Source: Peribacillus frigoritolerans
GTDB taxonomy: Bacteria > Bacillota > Bacilli > Bacillales > Bacillaceae
Assembly: GCF_004358755.1 (NCBI RefSeq)
Contig: NZ_SMZY01000002.1
Coordinates: 1 to 64,000 of the forward strand
Reading direction: 5' to 3'
DNA length: 64,000 nt
The notes beneath the pieces were generated by a model that saw only the letters and a list, made by a program, of their open reading frames with translations, ran no database searches and was not told where the DNA came from. This document shows, in pieces, positions 29,205 to 40,039 of this stretch; the stretch's first letter is position 1, and each line of letters starts with the position of its first letter. Position numbers and translations under genes: made by a program.

Positions 29205-29402
29205 TTAGTCTTGTTTTTCATAATCCAGCAAGCCTGAATTAATTTCTTCAAGTGCTTTGCCGACATATTTATAAGAGACAGGCTTCACGATTTGCTGATC
29301 GTGATTTTCCTGCATTTCACGTGCGCGTCTTGCCGCTACTGTTACGAGTGTATATTTAGAATCAAGCTTATTCATGAGTTTATCAATAGATGGATATAAC
29401 AT
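29205..29402 (-). CDS. rpoZ: DNA-directed RNA polymerase omega subunit
   Basis: A small RNA polymerase subunit that helps assemble beta-prime. The 65-aa protein begins [20 protein letters not shown] and includes the conserved AARRAREMQ stretch. Its ribosome site (GAGGTTG) is formed by the end of gmk, 5 bases upstream, so the two are coupled. Confidence 0.95.
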   Translation of the reverse strand: MLYPSIDKLMNKLDSKYTLVTVAARRAREMQENHDQQIVKPVSYKYVGKALEEINSGLLDYEKQD

Positions 29403-29407
29403 ATTAT

Positions 29408-30300
<893 letters not shown>

Positions 30301-30374
30301 CTGTTCGCTCCCCCTAGTAAACGACAAAACTATTTTTGCCCTAAATGGCCCATTATAAACGATTTAACTGCTAA

Positions 30375-31250
30375 TTATTCAATATTTTGAACTTGCTCTT
30401 TTAATCTTTCTATGACGCTTTTCAGTTCTACTGAACATTTGGATATCTCTTTGTCATTTGCCTTAGAACCGATCGTATTCGCTTCTCTATTCAGCTCCTG
30501 AACAAGAAAATCTAATTTTCTTCCAATTGATTCTTCTTTTTGCATCGTTTCGCGGAATTGTGAGAGATGACTTCTGATTCTCGTAATCTCTTCTGCAATA
30601 TCCGCTCTGTCAGCAAAAAGGGCAGCCTCTGTTACCAATCTGCTTTCATCAATTGTGCCCTCGGAGAGCTCAGCCATCTTTTTTTCCAGCCTTTGTTTGT
30701 AGCGGAGTACGACTTGGGGTGCATATTTCTCAATATCAGATACATAAGATTCCATAAATGCCAGCTGCTTGTGCAAATCGATTTTCAGATGTGCACCTTC
30801 TGCCATTCTCATATCTTTCAGCTTTTCTGCTGCATCCTGCACAGCCGCAAAGATCATAGAATGAATTTCTTCATTCCCTTTTGCCTGTTCTCCAACTGCA
30901 ATAACATGTTCCAGCTTAAGGAGATCTGTCAGCTGCAATCCATTATGTAAATCATACCGGTTTTGAATCGAAGCAGCCGCCTGAACATATTGATCAAGCA
31001 GATTCCAATCAACTTCTATAAACCGGTCTGCCAATGATTCGCCTTCAATTGTTATGTATACTTCCACGCGTCCTCTATTAATGATAGAAGAGATCACTTT
31101 TTTGATTTTATCCTCTATGGACATCAATTGTCTAGGCATTCTTACGTTAATTTCAAAAAAACGGTGATTAACCGATTTCATTTCGGCTGTAATGGTCAAT
31201 TTATCATTCCCAATTGATGAACGTCCGTATCCTGTCATGCTGCAAACCAT
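30375..31250 (-). CDS. yicC: YicC/YloC family endoribonuclease-like protein
   Basis: The 291-aa protein begins MVCSMTGYGR, has VNHRFFEINVRMPR near residues 28-41 and ends in the conserved Lys-Glu-rich DUF1732 region (RKLDFLVQELNREANTIGSKA). E. coli YicC has been reported as an RNase; for the Bacillus homologue (YloC) the role is less certain. It is the first gene of the remA-gmk-rpoZ run. The ATG is directly preceded by the stop codon of a 24-codon reading frame. Confidence 0.9.
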   Translation of the reverse strand: MVCSMTGYGRSSIGNDKLTITAEMKSVNHRFFEINVRMPRQLMSIEDKIKKVISSIINRGRVEVYITIEGESLADRFIEVDWNLLDQYVQAAASIQNRYDLHNGLQLTDLLKLEHVIAVGEQAKGNEEIHSMIFAAVQDAAEKLKDMRMAEGAHLKIDLHKQLAFMESYVSDIEKYAPQVVLRYKQRLEKKMAELSEGTIDESRLVTEAALFADRADIAEEITRIRSHLSQFRETMQKEESIGRKLDFLVQELNREANTIGSKANDKEISKCSVELKSVIERLKEQVQNIE

Positions 31251-31312
31251 CTATTTCACATCCAATTCTTTGATCAAATCATAAGAAATGCTCTTTGATT
31301 CAGTTCCAAAAG

Positions 31313-31401
31313 GCTGTTTTCGCATAGATTGCTGTTTTTCATGATAAATGTTGTCCTTTCCTTCCGCTACAATACACTTAATATTTACGAAAAGAGCTTC
31401 T
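31313..31401 (-). repeat. Dispersed repeat, family B, copy 2
   Basis: The minus strand contains GCTCTTTTCGTAAATATTAA, GCGGAAGGAAAGGACAACA and AAAACAGCAAT, then TGCGAAAACAG. Order and orientation match 17087-17167. As in copy 1, it starts just past a terminator hairpin and lies upstream of a gene start. Confidence 0.6.
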
Positions 31402-31408
31402 AACAAAA

Positions 31409-31440
31409 GAAAAGGTAATAGACTGAGCTATTACCTTTCG
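31409..31440 (-). terminator. yloB terminator
   Basis: AAAGGTAATAG pairs with CTATTACCTTT around a 6-base loop, followed by TCTTTTG on the minus strand. It lies about 16 bases past the yloB stop. Confidence 0.7.
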
Positions 31441-31441
31441 A

Positions 31442-31475
31442 ATTATAGCATATTTTAACTTTTTTTTCTTGTCAA
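31442..31475 (-). promoter_or_regulatory. Candidate promoter at the yloB 3' end
   Basis: The minus strand has TTGACA, 17 bases, then TATGCT. An overlapping extended -10 TGCTATAAT starts two bases into that element. It straddles the yloB stop codon and would transcribe toward yicC, but the terminator hairpin follows at once, so output may be attenuated. Confidence 0.4.
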
Positions 31476-34130
31476 AAGTGATCCTGCCAGCAAAAAAGTT
31501 GGAATGGCTGATAATCCAAGCACCAAGAGCCAGTCTCTTGCCATGATTGGCACTGTATGGAAGATCGGCTGCATCGGGGCATAGTAGATCACAACAAGCA
31601 TCAGCAGCACAGATGAAATAACCGCGCCAACAAGGTAGAGGTTCTCAAACGGATTTCTCAAAAACACAGACCTTTCGCTTCTGCAGTCAAACACATGAAT
31701 CAACTGAGCCATGACCAATGTTGCAAACGCAATGGTCTGGGCATAAATCAAGTTGTCCGGATCACGGTGATAAACAATCATAAATGCAGCCAGGGTCACA
31801 ATCCCTATCAGGAATCCCCTTGAAATAACTTTCCATCCAAGCCCCCGTGCAAATACTCCTTCCTTATGATGCCGAGGTTTTCTTTGCATTAAATCTCCCT
31901 CTGGCTGATCTAATCCGAGAGCCATCGCAGGCAGACCATCTGTCACAAGGTTGACCCACAGAATCTGGATGGGAACAAGGGGCAGCGGAAGCGCGAGCAG
32001 CATGGCAAAAAGCATAACCAGAATTTCCCCGACGTTAGAAGCAAGCAAATATCGGATAAATTTCCTTATGTTCTCATAGATATTCCGTCCTTCTTTAATA
32101 GCAAGCTTGATCGTGGCAAAATTGTCATCCACTAATACAAGTGCAGATGCTTCTTTTGCCACATCTGTTCCTGTTATCCCCATTGAAATGCCAATATCAG
32201 CAGCTTTTATGGCAGGCGCATCATTTACTCCGTCCCCAGTCATCGCAACGACATGCCCTTTGCTTTGAAGCGCTTTAACAATTTTCAGCTTATGCTCAGG
32301 TGATACCCTTGCAAACACATAAATATCGTCGACAATCTGCACAAGCTCTTCATTTGGCATGGCCGACAGAGCTGCCCCATCTATTACTTTTCCATTTGGC
32401 GGCAGGAGATCGAGCTGTTTGGCAATGGCTCTGGCCGTATTGACATGGTCACCTGTGATCATCACCGTTTTTATTCCTGCCTGCCTGCATTCTTTCACTG
32501 CTTGTTTCACTTCAGGACGCGGCGGATCGATCATTCCCTGAAGGCCTAAGAAAACCAAGTTTTTCTCAACTTCATGCTGATGATAAATGGTTTGTACAGA
32601 GATAGGCTTAAAGGCAACCGCAATCGTCCTTAGTGCCTGAGATGCCAGATTGTCGATTGCTTCATTTATTTTTGTTTCATATTTTGAAGATATATAGTGC
32701 TGTTTTTCATCCCAAAGCACAAAGTCTAATTTCTGAAGAAGAATATCAGGCGCACCTTTAGTGATGACAAAGCGCTTCCCGTTTTTATCCTCGATGATGA
32801 CGCTCATCATTTTCCGGATGGAGTCAAATGGGAATTCCTCGATCATTTTAAACTGCTTTGAAAGAGATTCTCTTGAAAGCCCTGCTTTCATCGCAGCTAC
32901 AACAAGCGCCCCTTCTGTCGGATCTCCGTCCAGAATGTAGTCATCATCTTTCTCATAAATGTTAGCAGTATTGCAAAGCATGCCAAATGTAAGAATTTGC
33001 TGAAGGGATTTATTGTCTTTTACTAATACCTTTTGTTCATTGGCGAAGAATTCGCCTTTCGGCTGATAACCTATTCCGCTTAGCTGCCAAGTGCTTCCGC
33101 CGGACCATATATGCGTAACGGTCATCTTGTTTTGTGTCATCGTTCCGGTTTTATCTGAACAAATGACGGATGCACAGCCAAGTGTTTCTACAGCAGGCAG
33201 CTTTCTGACAATCGATCTTTGCTTGATCATCCTTTGAACCCCTAGTGATAAAGCAACTGTTACGATGGCCGGAAGTCCTTCTGGAATCGCAGCTACAGCA
33301 AGAGAAACACCTGCAAGGAACATATCATAGAGCTCATGTCCTTGAATAACTCCGACTGCCACTACTAAGAAAGTTAACGCAAGAGCAACAACAATTAAGA
33401 TTTTCCCGAGCTGTTCAAGTCTTCTCTGAAGAGGTGTTTCCATCGTCTCGGCAGACTGAAGCAAGTCGGCGATCTGTCCCATCGCCGTATTCATGCCCGT
33501 TGCAACAACAACTCCAACCCCATTGCCCCGAGTGACCAAAGTTCCCATGAAGGCCATATTGGTTAAATCCCCAATACCCGCATGACCGTCTGACAGAGCC
33601 TTCGTAAATTTAGATACAGGAAGTGACTCTCCCGTTAAAGCAGATTCCTCTATTTCCAGGCTTTTCGCTTCAATCAAGCGGAGATCTGCACCGATTCTGT
33701 CCCCGCTCGTAAATTTCACTATATCTCCTGGAACAAGATCCTTCGATTGAATCCTTGTCCATTCGCCTTCTCTAAGTGCCTGAACTTGAGGCGCTGACAT
33801 CTCTTTTAATGCTTCAAGTGATTTTTCCGCACGCCGCTCCTGAAAAAAACCCAGTATGCCATTAATAAAAACAATGGCAATGATGGCAATGGCATCTATA
33901 TATTCACCAAGCAAACCCGAAATCAGTGTTGCCGCCAGCAAAACCAGCACCATAAAATCTTTAAACTGCTCCAAAAATAATAAAAATGCTGAAGGTTTTT
34001 CAGCTTCCTTAAGTTCATTGAAACCGTGATGCTTCACTCTTTTTTGGACATCTTTTTCCGTTAACCCGTTTTCTCTGCTTGTATTAATTGACTGAAGAAC
34101 TTCTTCCGGTCCAATTTCATGCCATTTCAT
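31455..34130 (-). CDS. yloB: Calcium-translocating P-type ATPase (YloB, SERCA type)
   Basis: A membrane pump driven by ATP. The 891-aa protein has P-type ATPase motifs in order: the TGES actuator loop near residue 166, the PEGLPA metal-site helix near 284-289, CSDKTGTMTQNKMTV with the phosphorylated Asp near 328, KGAPD in the nucleotide domain and TGDGVNDAPAI in the hinge. Membrane helix pairs lie near the N-terminus, before and after PEGLPA, and at the C-terminus. The B. subtilis homologue is a sporulation-linked Ca2+ ATPase. The ATG has AGAGGTG upstream. It is divergent from rqcH. Confidence 0.94.
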   Translation of the reverse strand: MKWHEIGPEEVLQSINTSRENGLTEKDVQKRVKHHGFNELKEAEKPSAFLLFLEQFKDFMVLVLLAATLISGLLGEYIDAIAIIAIVFINGILGFFQERRAEKSLEALKEMSAPQVQALREGEWTRIQSKDLVPGDIVKFTSGDRIGADLRLIEAKSLEIEESALTGESLPVSKFTKALSDGHAGIGDLTNMAFMGTLVTRGNGVGVVVATGMNTAMGQIADLLQSAETMETPLQRRLEQLGKILIVVALALTFLVVAVGVIQGHELYDMFLAGVSLAVAAIPEGLPAIVTVALSLGVQRMIKQRSIVRKLPAVETLGCASVICSDKTGTMTQNKMTVTHIWSGGSTWQLSGIGYQPKGEFFANEQKVLVKDNKSLQQILTFGMLCNTANIYEKDDDYILDGDPTEGALVVAAMKAGLSRESLSKQFKMIEEFPFDSIRKMMSVIIEDKNGKRFVITKGAPDILLQKLDFVLWDEKQHYISSKYETKINEAIDNLASQALRTIAVAFKPISVQTIYHQHEVEKNLVFLGLQGMIDPPRPEVKQAVKECRQAGIKTVMITGDHVNTARAIAKQLDLLPPNGKVIDGAALSAMPNEELVQIVDDIYVFARVSPEHKLKIVKALQSKGHVVAMTGDGVNDAPAIKAADIGISMGITGTDVAKEASALVLVDDNFATIKLAIKEGRNIYENIRKFIRYLLASNVGEILVMLFAMLLALPLPLVPIQILWVNLVTDGLPAMALGLDQPEGDLMQRKPRHHKEGVFARGLGWKVISRGFLIGIVTLAAFMIVYHRDPDNLIYAQTIAFATLVMAQLIHVFDCRSERSVFLRNPFENLYLVGAVISSVLLMLVVIYYAPMQPIFHTVPIMARDWLLVLGLSAIPTFLLAGSLLTRKKS

Positions 34131-34192
34131 GAATTTTTTTTACACCTCTCAATACGTGGAATAGTTGGACAATCTCTTATAATGTCAATTTA

Positions 34193-34221
34193 TTCAGCCC
34201 TGTCCAAAAAAATGCTATAAT
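34193..34221 (+). promoter_or_regulatory. rqcH promoter with extended -10
   Basis: TTCAGC, 17 bases, then TATAAT preceded by TGC, which gives an extended -10. It lies 52 bases before the rqcH ATG in the divergent gap with yloB. Confidence 0.6.
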
Positions 34222-34273
34222 AATTTGAATGTGGAGATTTGATCCAACTTACCTATAGAAAAGGGTGCTTGCG

Positions 34274-35980
34274 ATGTCATTTGATGGCATGTTTACATAT
34301 GCGATAACAGAAGAATTGAAAAGAGATCTGGAAAATGGAAGAATCTCAAAGATCCATCAGCCGTATAAAAATGAACTGATTTTCATCATCCGGGCAAATG
34401 GGGGCAATCACCGTCTCCTGCTGTCAGCCCATCCAAGCTATGCAAGAATTCACTTAACAACAGAAAGCTATGAAAATCCGAGTGAACCTCCAATGTTCTG
34501 CATGCTGCTCAGAAAGCATCTCGAAGGCGGAGTCATCGAAAAAATCGGACAAATCGAATTAGAACGGATTTTGTACATTGATGTGAAAGGCAGAAATGAA
34601 ATCGGCGACGTTACTTATAAGCGCCTGATTATTGAAATAATGGGCAGACACAGCAACATTATTCTAATCGACCGTGACCGCAATATGATTCAGGACAGCA
34701 TTAAGCACATCTCCCCTGCTGTTAATCGCCACCGCACGATTATGCCGGGACAGGAATATGTTCTGCCTCCTGAGCAGAATAAACTGAATCCCTTTGAAGC
34801 GACAGAAGAAACGATTTTGCGCAAAGTTGATTTCAATTCAGGAAAATTAGATCAGCAGCTAATGCAGCAGTTTGCCGGAATCTCACCTCTTTTTGCAAAA
34901 GAAATCCTGTTCAGGGCAGGCCTTGCAAGCAGGATTAGCCTGCCGGAATCCTTTTTAAAGCTTGTTTCTGAGATCAAGAATAATGAAATCTCAGCATCTA
35001 TGATTGAAACAAGTGATAAAGACTATTTCTATATTGTTCCGCTTACTCACTTAAACGGGACGAGCAAGGTTTTCCCTTCAATTTCTGAGATGCTTGACCG
35101 CTATTATTATGGAAAAGCAGCCCGTGACAGAGTAAAGCAGCAAGGCAATGATCTTGAACGATTTGTACAAAATGAACTGAAGAAAAATAAAACAAAAATC
35201 AAAAAGCTGCAAGCGACGCTTAAGGATGCAGAAAAAGCAGAGAAATACAAGCTTCGCGGTGAGCTGATTACAGCTAATATGTATGCAATAAAACGCGGGG
35301 ATAAAACGGCTGATGTCATAAACTATTATGACGGAGAAATGGTCAGCATTACCTTGAACCCGCAAAAGACACCGTCTGAAAATGCACAGGCATATTTCCA
35401 AAAATACAACAAGGCGAAAAAATCGGTTGCTTTTGTTGAAGAACAAATCAGACTTGCAGAAAATGAAATCCTCTATTTTGAAAACGTGTTTCAGCAAATT
35501 GAATCCGCTTCTCCGAAGGACATCGAAGAGATTAGAGAAGAATTGATGGACGGCGGCTATTTAAAGAAAAAACAAGCAAAAGGAAATAAAAAGAATAAGC
35601 CGGCAAAAATAATCCTTGAAAAATATGCGGCAACTGACGGAACGGAAATTCTTGTCGGAAAAAACAACAAGCAAAACGATTACTTAACAAACAAAACAGC
35701 AGCACGGGATGATATTTGGCTCCATACAAAAGACATACCAGGCTCTCATGTTGTTATCCGAAGCCAGGAACCAAGCGAGGAAACGATCTTAGAGGCAGCA
35801 AATCTTGCAGCTTATTTCAGTAAAGCAAAAGGATCAAGCTCTGTCCCGGTTGATTTCACAAAAATACGGAATGTCAAAAAGCCGAATGGATCTAAACCTG
35901 GTTTCGTCATTTATGACAACCAGCAGACCGTGTATGTGACGCCAGATCCGGATTTGGTCATTAAATTGAGAAAAGCATAG
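34274..35980 (+). CDS. rqcH: Ribosome quality-control factor RqcH (NFACT / fibronectin-binding protein family)
   Basis: The bacterial Rqc2 homologue: it binds 50S subunits blocked by peptidyl-tRNA and adds C-terminal alanine tails that mark the chain for proteolysis. The 568-aa protein has an NFACT-N domain (starting [19 protein letters not shown]), a helical and coiled-coil middle (about 290-440) and a C-terminal NFACT-R domain with [19 protein letters not shown]. It was earlier named FbpA/YloA. The ATG at 34274 is preceded by AAGGGTG at 6 bases; an in-frame codon three positions earlier is less likely. The 3' end forms part of a terminator shared with ylnF. Confidence 0.94.
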   Translation: MSFDGMFTYAITEELKRDLENGRISKIHQPYKNELIFIIRANGGNHRLLLSAHPSYARIHLTTESYENPSEPPMFCMLLRKHLEGGVIEKIGQIELERILYIDVKGRNEIGDVTYKRLIIEIMGRHSNIILIDRDRNMIQDSIKHISPAVNRHRTIMPGQEYVLPPEQNKLNPFEATEETILRKVDFNSGKLDQQLMQQFAGISPLFAKEILFRAGLASRISLPESFLKLVSEIKNNEISASMIETSDKDYFYIVPLTHLNGTSKVFPSISEMLDRYYYGKAARDRVKQQGNDLERFVQNELKKNKTKIKKLQATLKDAEKAEKYKLRGELITANMYAIKRGDKTADVINYYDGEMVSITLNPQKTPSENAQAYFQKYNKAKKSVAFVEEQIRLAENEILYFENVFQQIESASPKDIEEIREELMDGGYLKKKQAKGNKKNKPAKIILEKYAATDGTEILVGKNNKQNDYLTNKTAARDDIWLHTKDIPGSHVVIRSQEPSEETILEAANLAAYFSKAKGSSSVPVDFTKIRNVKKPNGSKPGFVIYDNQQTVYVTPDPDLVIKLRKA

Positions 35981-36008
35981 ACTCTTTATGAGTCCATGCT
36001 TTTTTTTG
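35974..36008. terminator. Shared terminator spanning the rqcH and ylnF stop codons
   Basis: GCATAGACTC pairs with GAGTCCATGC (one mismatch or G-U pair) around TTTAT, followed by eight T on the plus strand. The stem includes the last codons of both convergent genes, whose ends are 5 bases apart. The T-run on the minus strand is shorter (TTTTCTC), so the signal is stronger for rqcH. Confidence 0.75.
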
Positions 36009-36546
36009 CAAGCTGAATTAATAGTCTTTTCTTTTCATCCTGACTAAGATCGGCAGCTTTTATTTTTTCACGTTCTTTAAAGAGTTCTTCTAAGAGATCA
36101 AAAAACGCATCATCAAACTGATCAATAAATTGCTTCGATAAATTTTTGGCGAGAGTCGGACTTGCGCCGCCGGTGGACACAGCAAGTGTCAATCTTCCGC
36201 GCTGATGAAAAGAAGGAACTTGAACATTGCCAAGCTCTGACTCACCGGCAAGGTTGACAAGCTGATGTTCGCCCGCCTTCCTTGCCGCCCAGGCATTCAC
36301 TTCTTTGCTGTCAGTTGCAGCAACAATTATGAATGCTTCATGTAAATCATCTATATCTGCTTCTTTTTGCTTCCACTCAATTTGTGATTGAGCGTGGAGG
36401 AGGCTGATTTCTTCGATCACGTGCGGACTGATCACCTTTATTTTTGCACCCTGCTTTAAAAATACAGAAAGTCTTCTATATGCAATTTTCCCGCCGCCGA
36501 TGACGATAACCAGGCGATTTCGGACATCAACCATTAATGGCAGCAT
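35986..36546 (-). CDS. ylnF: Precorrin-2 dehydrogenase / sirohydrochlorin ferrochelatase-type protein YlnF
   Basis: NAD-dependent oxidation of precorrin-2 to sirohydrochlorin for siroheme, the cofactor of sulfite reductase. The 186-aa protein has a Rossmann start (VIVIGGGKIAYRR, about residues 14-26), IIVAATDSKEVN and the family STGGASPTLAKNL motif. The ATG at 36546 lies 20 bases inside sirB; the frame is open 45 codons further. It is slightly longer than the B. subtilis protein. The final chelation is probably done by SirB. Confidence 0.9.
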   Translation of the reverse strand: MLPLMVDVRNRLVIVIGGGKIAYRRLSVFLKQGAKIKVISPHVIEEISLLHAQSQIEWKQKEADIDDLHEAFIIVAATDSKEVNAWAARKAGEHQLVNLAGESELGNVQVPSFHQRGRLTLAVSTGGASPTLAKNLSKQFIDQFDDAFFDLLEELFKEREKIKAADLSQDEKKRLLIQLAKKSMDS

Positions 36547-37312
36547 TGCATGTATCTCCATATCTGAAGGTGTATTTTGAATCATGATTATTGATTGCGG
36601 CCTGCACTCTCTCGGCAAATACTTGTTCAACTTCAGAGTCATAGCCCAGATACCGGCAGAGCTTGATTTTTTCATGGTCAAGCTTTTCAGCCTTTGTCTG
36701 AATTTCCCTCATAAGCAGCCCGGTAAATAATAAATAGGGAACAAGGAAAACCGTTTTCTCTTTGAAAAGCGAAAGGTTTGAAAGCATCTCATCAAGACTC
36801 GGTTTTGCAGCAGTCAGAAAGCAGATTTCCACATTGCTAACACCGGCCTCACTCTTTACAAGTTCACTTATGGCAGTCAAATCTCTTACTACGTCCGGGT
36901 CTGAGCTGCCTCGTCCAATCAGAACGATGATCGATTCAGCATCTGGTCTTCCCTGTTCATAGATTCGGTTCGTAATGCTTTTTGCCATCTTTTGGTGCAC
37001 GCCGATAGGCAGGCCATATGTAACAGCAACTTCCGGATGATTATCTGCAGCCTTTTTCACTTCCAGAGGAATGTCCTCTTTTGCATGAACAGCCGTAAGC
37101 AATAATAATGGCACAACGGCAACATGGGTGGCCCCTTGCCTGATGCAGGAAGCGAACCCTTCTTCAATAGAAGGCTCAGCCAGTTCAAGAAATGAGATTT
37201 CCTGAATATCAGCATGAATATGCTTTTGCGTTCTCTCGATAAAAGCAATGGCCTCATCACAGGCTTCTTTCACACGGCTGCCATGGCAAACATATAATAC
37301 AGCTTGTTTCAT
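36527..37312 (-). CDS. sirB: Sirohydrochlorin ferrochelatase SirB (YlnE)
   Basis: Inserts Fe2+ into sirohydrochlorin to form siroheme. The 261-aa CbiX-type protein has the metal-binding VCHGSRV motif at residues 7-13, the second His region (VPLLLLTAVHAKEDIP) near 75-90 and GRGSSDPD in the second half. The ATG at 37312 aligns with the B. subtilis start and has GAGGCG upstream. It lies one base past the sumT stop. Confidence 0.93.
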   Translation of the reverse strand: MKQAVLYVCHGSRVKEACDEAIAFIERTQKHIHADIQEISFLELAEPSIEEGFASCIRQGATHVAVVPLLLLTAVHAKEDIPLEVKKAADNHPEVAVTYGLPIGVHQKMAKSITNRIYEQGRPDAESIIVLIGRGSSDPDVVRDLTAISELVKSEAGVSNVEICFLTAAKPSLDEMLSNLSLFKEKTVFLVPYLLFTGLLMREIQTKAEKLDHEKIKLCRYLGYDSEVEQVFAERVQAAINNHDSKYTFRYGDTCNAAING

Positions 37313-37313
37313 T

Positions 37314-38090
37314 TTATAACGCCTCGCTGATTGGAGATGAAGTCTGCATTTTCTCTTCAAACCATTTAATCTTTTCGCGGTAGCGGACTACTTCTCCGAT
37401 AATAATCATACTTGGATTTTTTATATTCTCTTCACGGACAACATCCAGGATATTTTCAAGTGTGCCTGTGACCGTTTTCTGAACATCTGTTGTTCCCCAG
37501 TGTACCAGCGCAACAGGCGTTTCTTTGCTTTTTCCATTTTTCAAGAGCTGCTCCTGAATATATGGAAGATTGCCGACGCCCATATAAATCGCTAACGTAT
37601 CTATGCCTTTTGCCAGGCTTGCCCATTTCTCATCTTCTTTTTCATCATTTTTGTGATGGCCTGTTACAAAAGCAACGCTTGCACTTGCGTCCCTGTGCGT
37701 GACAGGAATTCCTGCATAGGCAGCCGCTGCTATGCCCGAGGTAATGCCAGGCACAATTTCAAATGGAATCTTCTGTTTTGCAAGTGCTTCTGCTTCTTCT
37801 GCACCGCGCCCGAATACAAACGGATCTCCCCCTTTTAAACGGGTCACGATCTTGCCGCTTTTCGCATAACGGATTAAGAAGTGATGAATCGTTTCCTGCT
37901 TCATTAAATGATAGTCAGGAAGCTTGCCGCAATAGATGAGATCTGCTTCCTTTTTAGCATAGGAAAGCAATTCTTTATTAACCAGGCGATCATACAAAAT
38001 AACATCTGCCTGCTGGATGCATTTGATGGCTTTGAGCGTGATCAGCTCAGGATCACCGGGTCCCGCTCCAACTAAATAGACCTTTCCCAT
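37314..38090 (-). CDS. sumT: Uroporphyrinogen-III C-methyltransferase
   Basis: Methylates uroporphyrinogen III twice to precorrin-2, the branch point to siroheme (YlnD in B. subtilis). The 258-aa protein has the family motifs VYLVGAGPGDPELIT at residues 4-18, YGRLV-type YDRLVN near 38, RLKGGDPFVFGRGAEE near 82-97 and EVVPGITSG-type IVPGITSG near 107. The ATG at 38090 has AAGGAGAG upstream. The siroheme genes lie behind the sulfate genes, which matches their use in sulfite reduction. Confidence 0.95.
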   Translation of the reverse strand: MGKVYLVGAGPGDPELITLKAIKCIQQADVILYDRLVNKELLSYAKKEADLIYCGKLPDYHLMKQETIHHFLIRYAKSGKIVTRLKGGDPFVFGRGAEEAEALAKQKIPFEIVPGITSGIAAAAYAGIPVTHRDASASVAFVTGHHKNDEKEDEKWASLAKGIDTLAIYMGVGNLPYIQEQLLKNGKSKETPVALVHWGTTDVQKTVTGTLENILDVVREENIKNPSMIIIGEVVRYREKIKWFEEKMQTSSPISEAL

Positions 38091-38245
38091 GGATAGACTC
38101 TCCTTACTAACACGCAAATGTCCCGCGCTTCATTTTGAGACAGATATCTTCATTAATGATTTGATATTCTTATAGATTAATATATCAATAAATTCTAACT
38201 TTTTGCGGATTTTTTCTTGGATATTCAGCTCTTAGTAGAAAACCT

Positions 38246-38839
38246 TTAAATTAAACCCTTCTCAATTAAAGTTTTCGTCAATTGTTTGACACAGTCTTCT
38301 ATTGAATATTTTTCTGTATCCAATACAATTTCAGGGTTCGCAGGCTCTTCATACGGTGCGCTGATTCCTGTAAAATGTTTGATTTCTTCATTTCTCGCTT
38401 TTTTATAAAGCCCTTTAGGATCGCGTTTTTCGCATTCTTCAATCGAACATTTAATATAGACCTCGAGGAATTCATCCTTTTCAACCAATTCTCTTACAAG
38501 GTCGCGGTCAGCACGGTAAGGAGAGATAAAAGCAGTTAAGACGATTTGTCCGCTTTCAACAAACAGTTTCGAAACTTCTCCAATCCGTCTGATATTTTCC
38601 TTGCGGTCTGTCTCATTAAAGCCAAGATCCTGATTCAGGCCATGGCGGACATTATCCCCATCAAGAACAAATGCCTGAGTGCCGCGGTCAAATAAAGTCC
38701 GTGCAAAAGCGTTCGCAACAGAAGATTTGCCGGATGCTGACAGCCCTGTAAACCAAAGTATAAAACTCTGGTGCTTATTTTTATCTCTTCTCTCTTGTTT
38801 TGAAATAGAGGATTCGTGCCATACAATATTGCTGCTCAT
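38246..38839 (-). CDS. cysC: Adenylyl-sulfate kinase
   Basis: Phosphorylates adenylyl sulfate to PAPS. The 197-aa protein has the P-loop GLSASGKSS at residues 32-40, [11 protein letters not shown] near 60-70 and the [10 protein letters not shown] substrate region near 104. It begins 16 bases after sat. A 155-base A/T-rich gap to sumT follows, in which I see no clear signal. Confidence 0.96.
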   Translation of the reverse strand: MSSNIVWHESSISKQERRDKNKHQSFILWFTGLSASGKSSVANAFARTLFDRGTQAFVLDGDNVRHGLNQDLGFNETDRKENIRRIGEVSKLFVESGQIVLTAFISPYRADRDLVRELVEKDEFLEVYIKCSIEECEKRDPKGLYKKARNEEIKHFTGISAPYEEPANPEIVLDTEKYSIEDCVKQLTKTLIEKGLI

Positions 38840-38855
38840 CGCTGTTTCTCCCTTC

Positions 38856-39995
38856 TTATGAAACGACTTCTTTTTTAAGTCCGTTTATTAACACCTCAAT
38901 GACTTCTGGACGGCTGAACGTGCTTGGCGGAACTTCGCCATTTCTAAGCATTTGCCTTACCTTTGTTCCAGATAGAATGATATGTGCCGAGCTGTCATGA
39001 GGACAAGTTTTCGTTGTCGCCATTCCTTCGCATTTGCTGCAGTAGAAGCTGTGATCGAATTTCAGCGGCTTAATTCCAAGCTCCTGCTCCTCAAACTGAT
39101 CAAAAATCTTCTGGGCATCATAAGTTCCGTAGTAATCACCTACACCGGCGTGGTCTCTTCCTACAATAAAATGAGTGCAGCCGTAATTTTTACGGACAAT
39201 GGCATGGAAGATGGCTTCTCTTGGTCCGGCATATCTCATCGCTGCAGGGAAGACGCCAAGCTCAACCCGTTCTTCCGGATAGTAATTTCTTAGAAGAACC
39301 TCATAGCTCTCCATTCTGATTTCGGCTGAAATGTCATCTGATTTTGTTTCCCCTACAAGCGGATTTAAAAATAATCCATCTACTGTTTCAAGGGCTGATT
39401 TCTGGATATATTCATGAGCTCTGTGAACCGGGTTTCTCGTTTGGAATCCAACGACAGTCTTCCAGCCTTTGCTTTTGAAAATTTCACGAGTTTCAATTGG
39501 ATCGAACGTGTATTGCTTAAACGGCTTTTCAGGTCGTTTCAGCAGTGTAATTTTGCCGCCTACATAAACATCTTCCCGCTCATGCATTTTTTTTACGCCA
39601 GGATGGGCAAGGTCTGCCGTTCCATAAACGTTTATTGCTTCAATTGCTTTGTCTGGTTCATAAACATCCTCAACCTGTATCAGGCCATATACCTCTCCTT
39701 TGTATAGCAGTCTTGCTTTTTCTCCGACTATTAATCTCTCAGCCGTTTCCTTGGAAACAGGCAATGTAATCGGGATGCTCCAGACAGTCCCTGAGGCAAG
39801 TCTCATCTCATTTACGACCTGCTCATAATCTTTCTGTGAAAGAAATCCTTCAAGCGGGCTGTATGCTCCAATTCCGATTAATTCCAAATCACTTAATGCC
39901 ATTGCATCAATTTCAATTTGTGCGTGAATCTCCTGATATTTTTCCTCTGGGTTATATGCTTGTATTAGTAATCCACCGTGCGGCTGTAAACTCAT
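38856..39995 (-). CDS. sat: Sulfate adenylyltransferase
   Basis: Activates sulfate with ATP to adenylyl sulfate. The 379-aa protein has [12 protein letters not shown] near residue 188 (the nucleotide-binding QXRN and HXXH motifs) and [12 protein letters not shown] near 275. A Cys cluster ([16 protein letters not shown]) near 317-332 probably binds zinc. The ATG at 39995 has TAGGAGGAAA upstream. It lies between cysP and cysC in the operon. Confidence 0.97.
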   Translation of the reverse strand: MSLQPHGGLLIQAYNPEEKYQEIHAQIEIDAMALSDLELIGIGAYSPLEGFLSQKDYEQVVNEMRLASGTVWSIPITLPVSKETAERLIVGEKARLLYKGEVYGLIQVEDVYEPDKAIEAINVYGTADLAHPGVKKMHEREDVYVGGKITLLKRPEKPFKQYTFDPIETREIFKSKGWKTVVGFQTRNPVHRAHEYIQKSALETVDGLFLNPLVGETKSDDISAEIRMESYEVLLRNYYPEERVELGVFPAAMRYAGPREAIFHAIVRKNYGCTHFIVGRDHAGVGDYYGTYDAQKIFDQFEEQELGIKPLKFDHSFYCSKCEGMATTKTCPHDSSAHIILSGTKVRQMLRNGEVPPSTFSRPEVIEVLINGLKKEVVS

Positions 39996-40039
39996 GATTA
40001 TATTTCCTCCTAAACATACCATTTTAATTGGTTTTAACG

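Noticed and set aside
38091-38245. A/T-rich gap between cysC and sumT as a regulatory site
   Set aside because: No hairpin, riboswitch motif or promoter of useful quality is visible. It may hold an internal promoter but cannot be supported.
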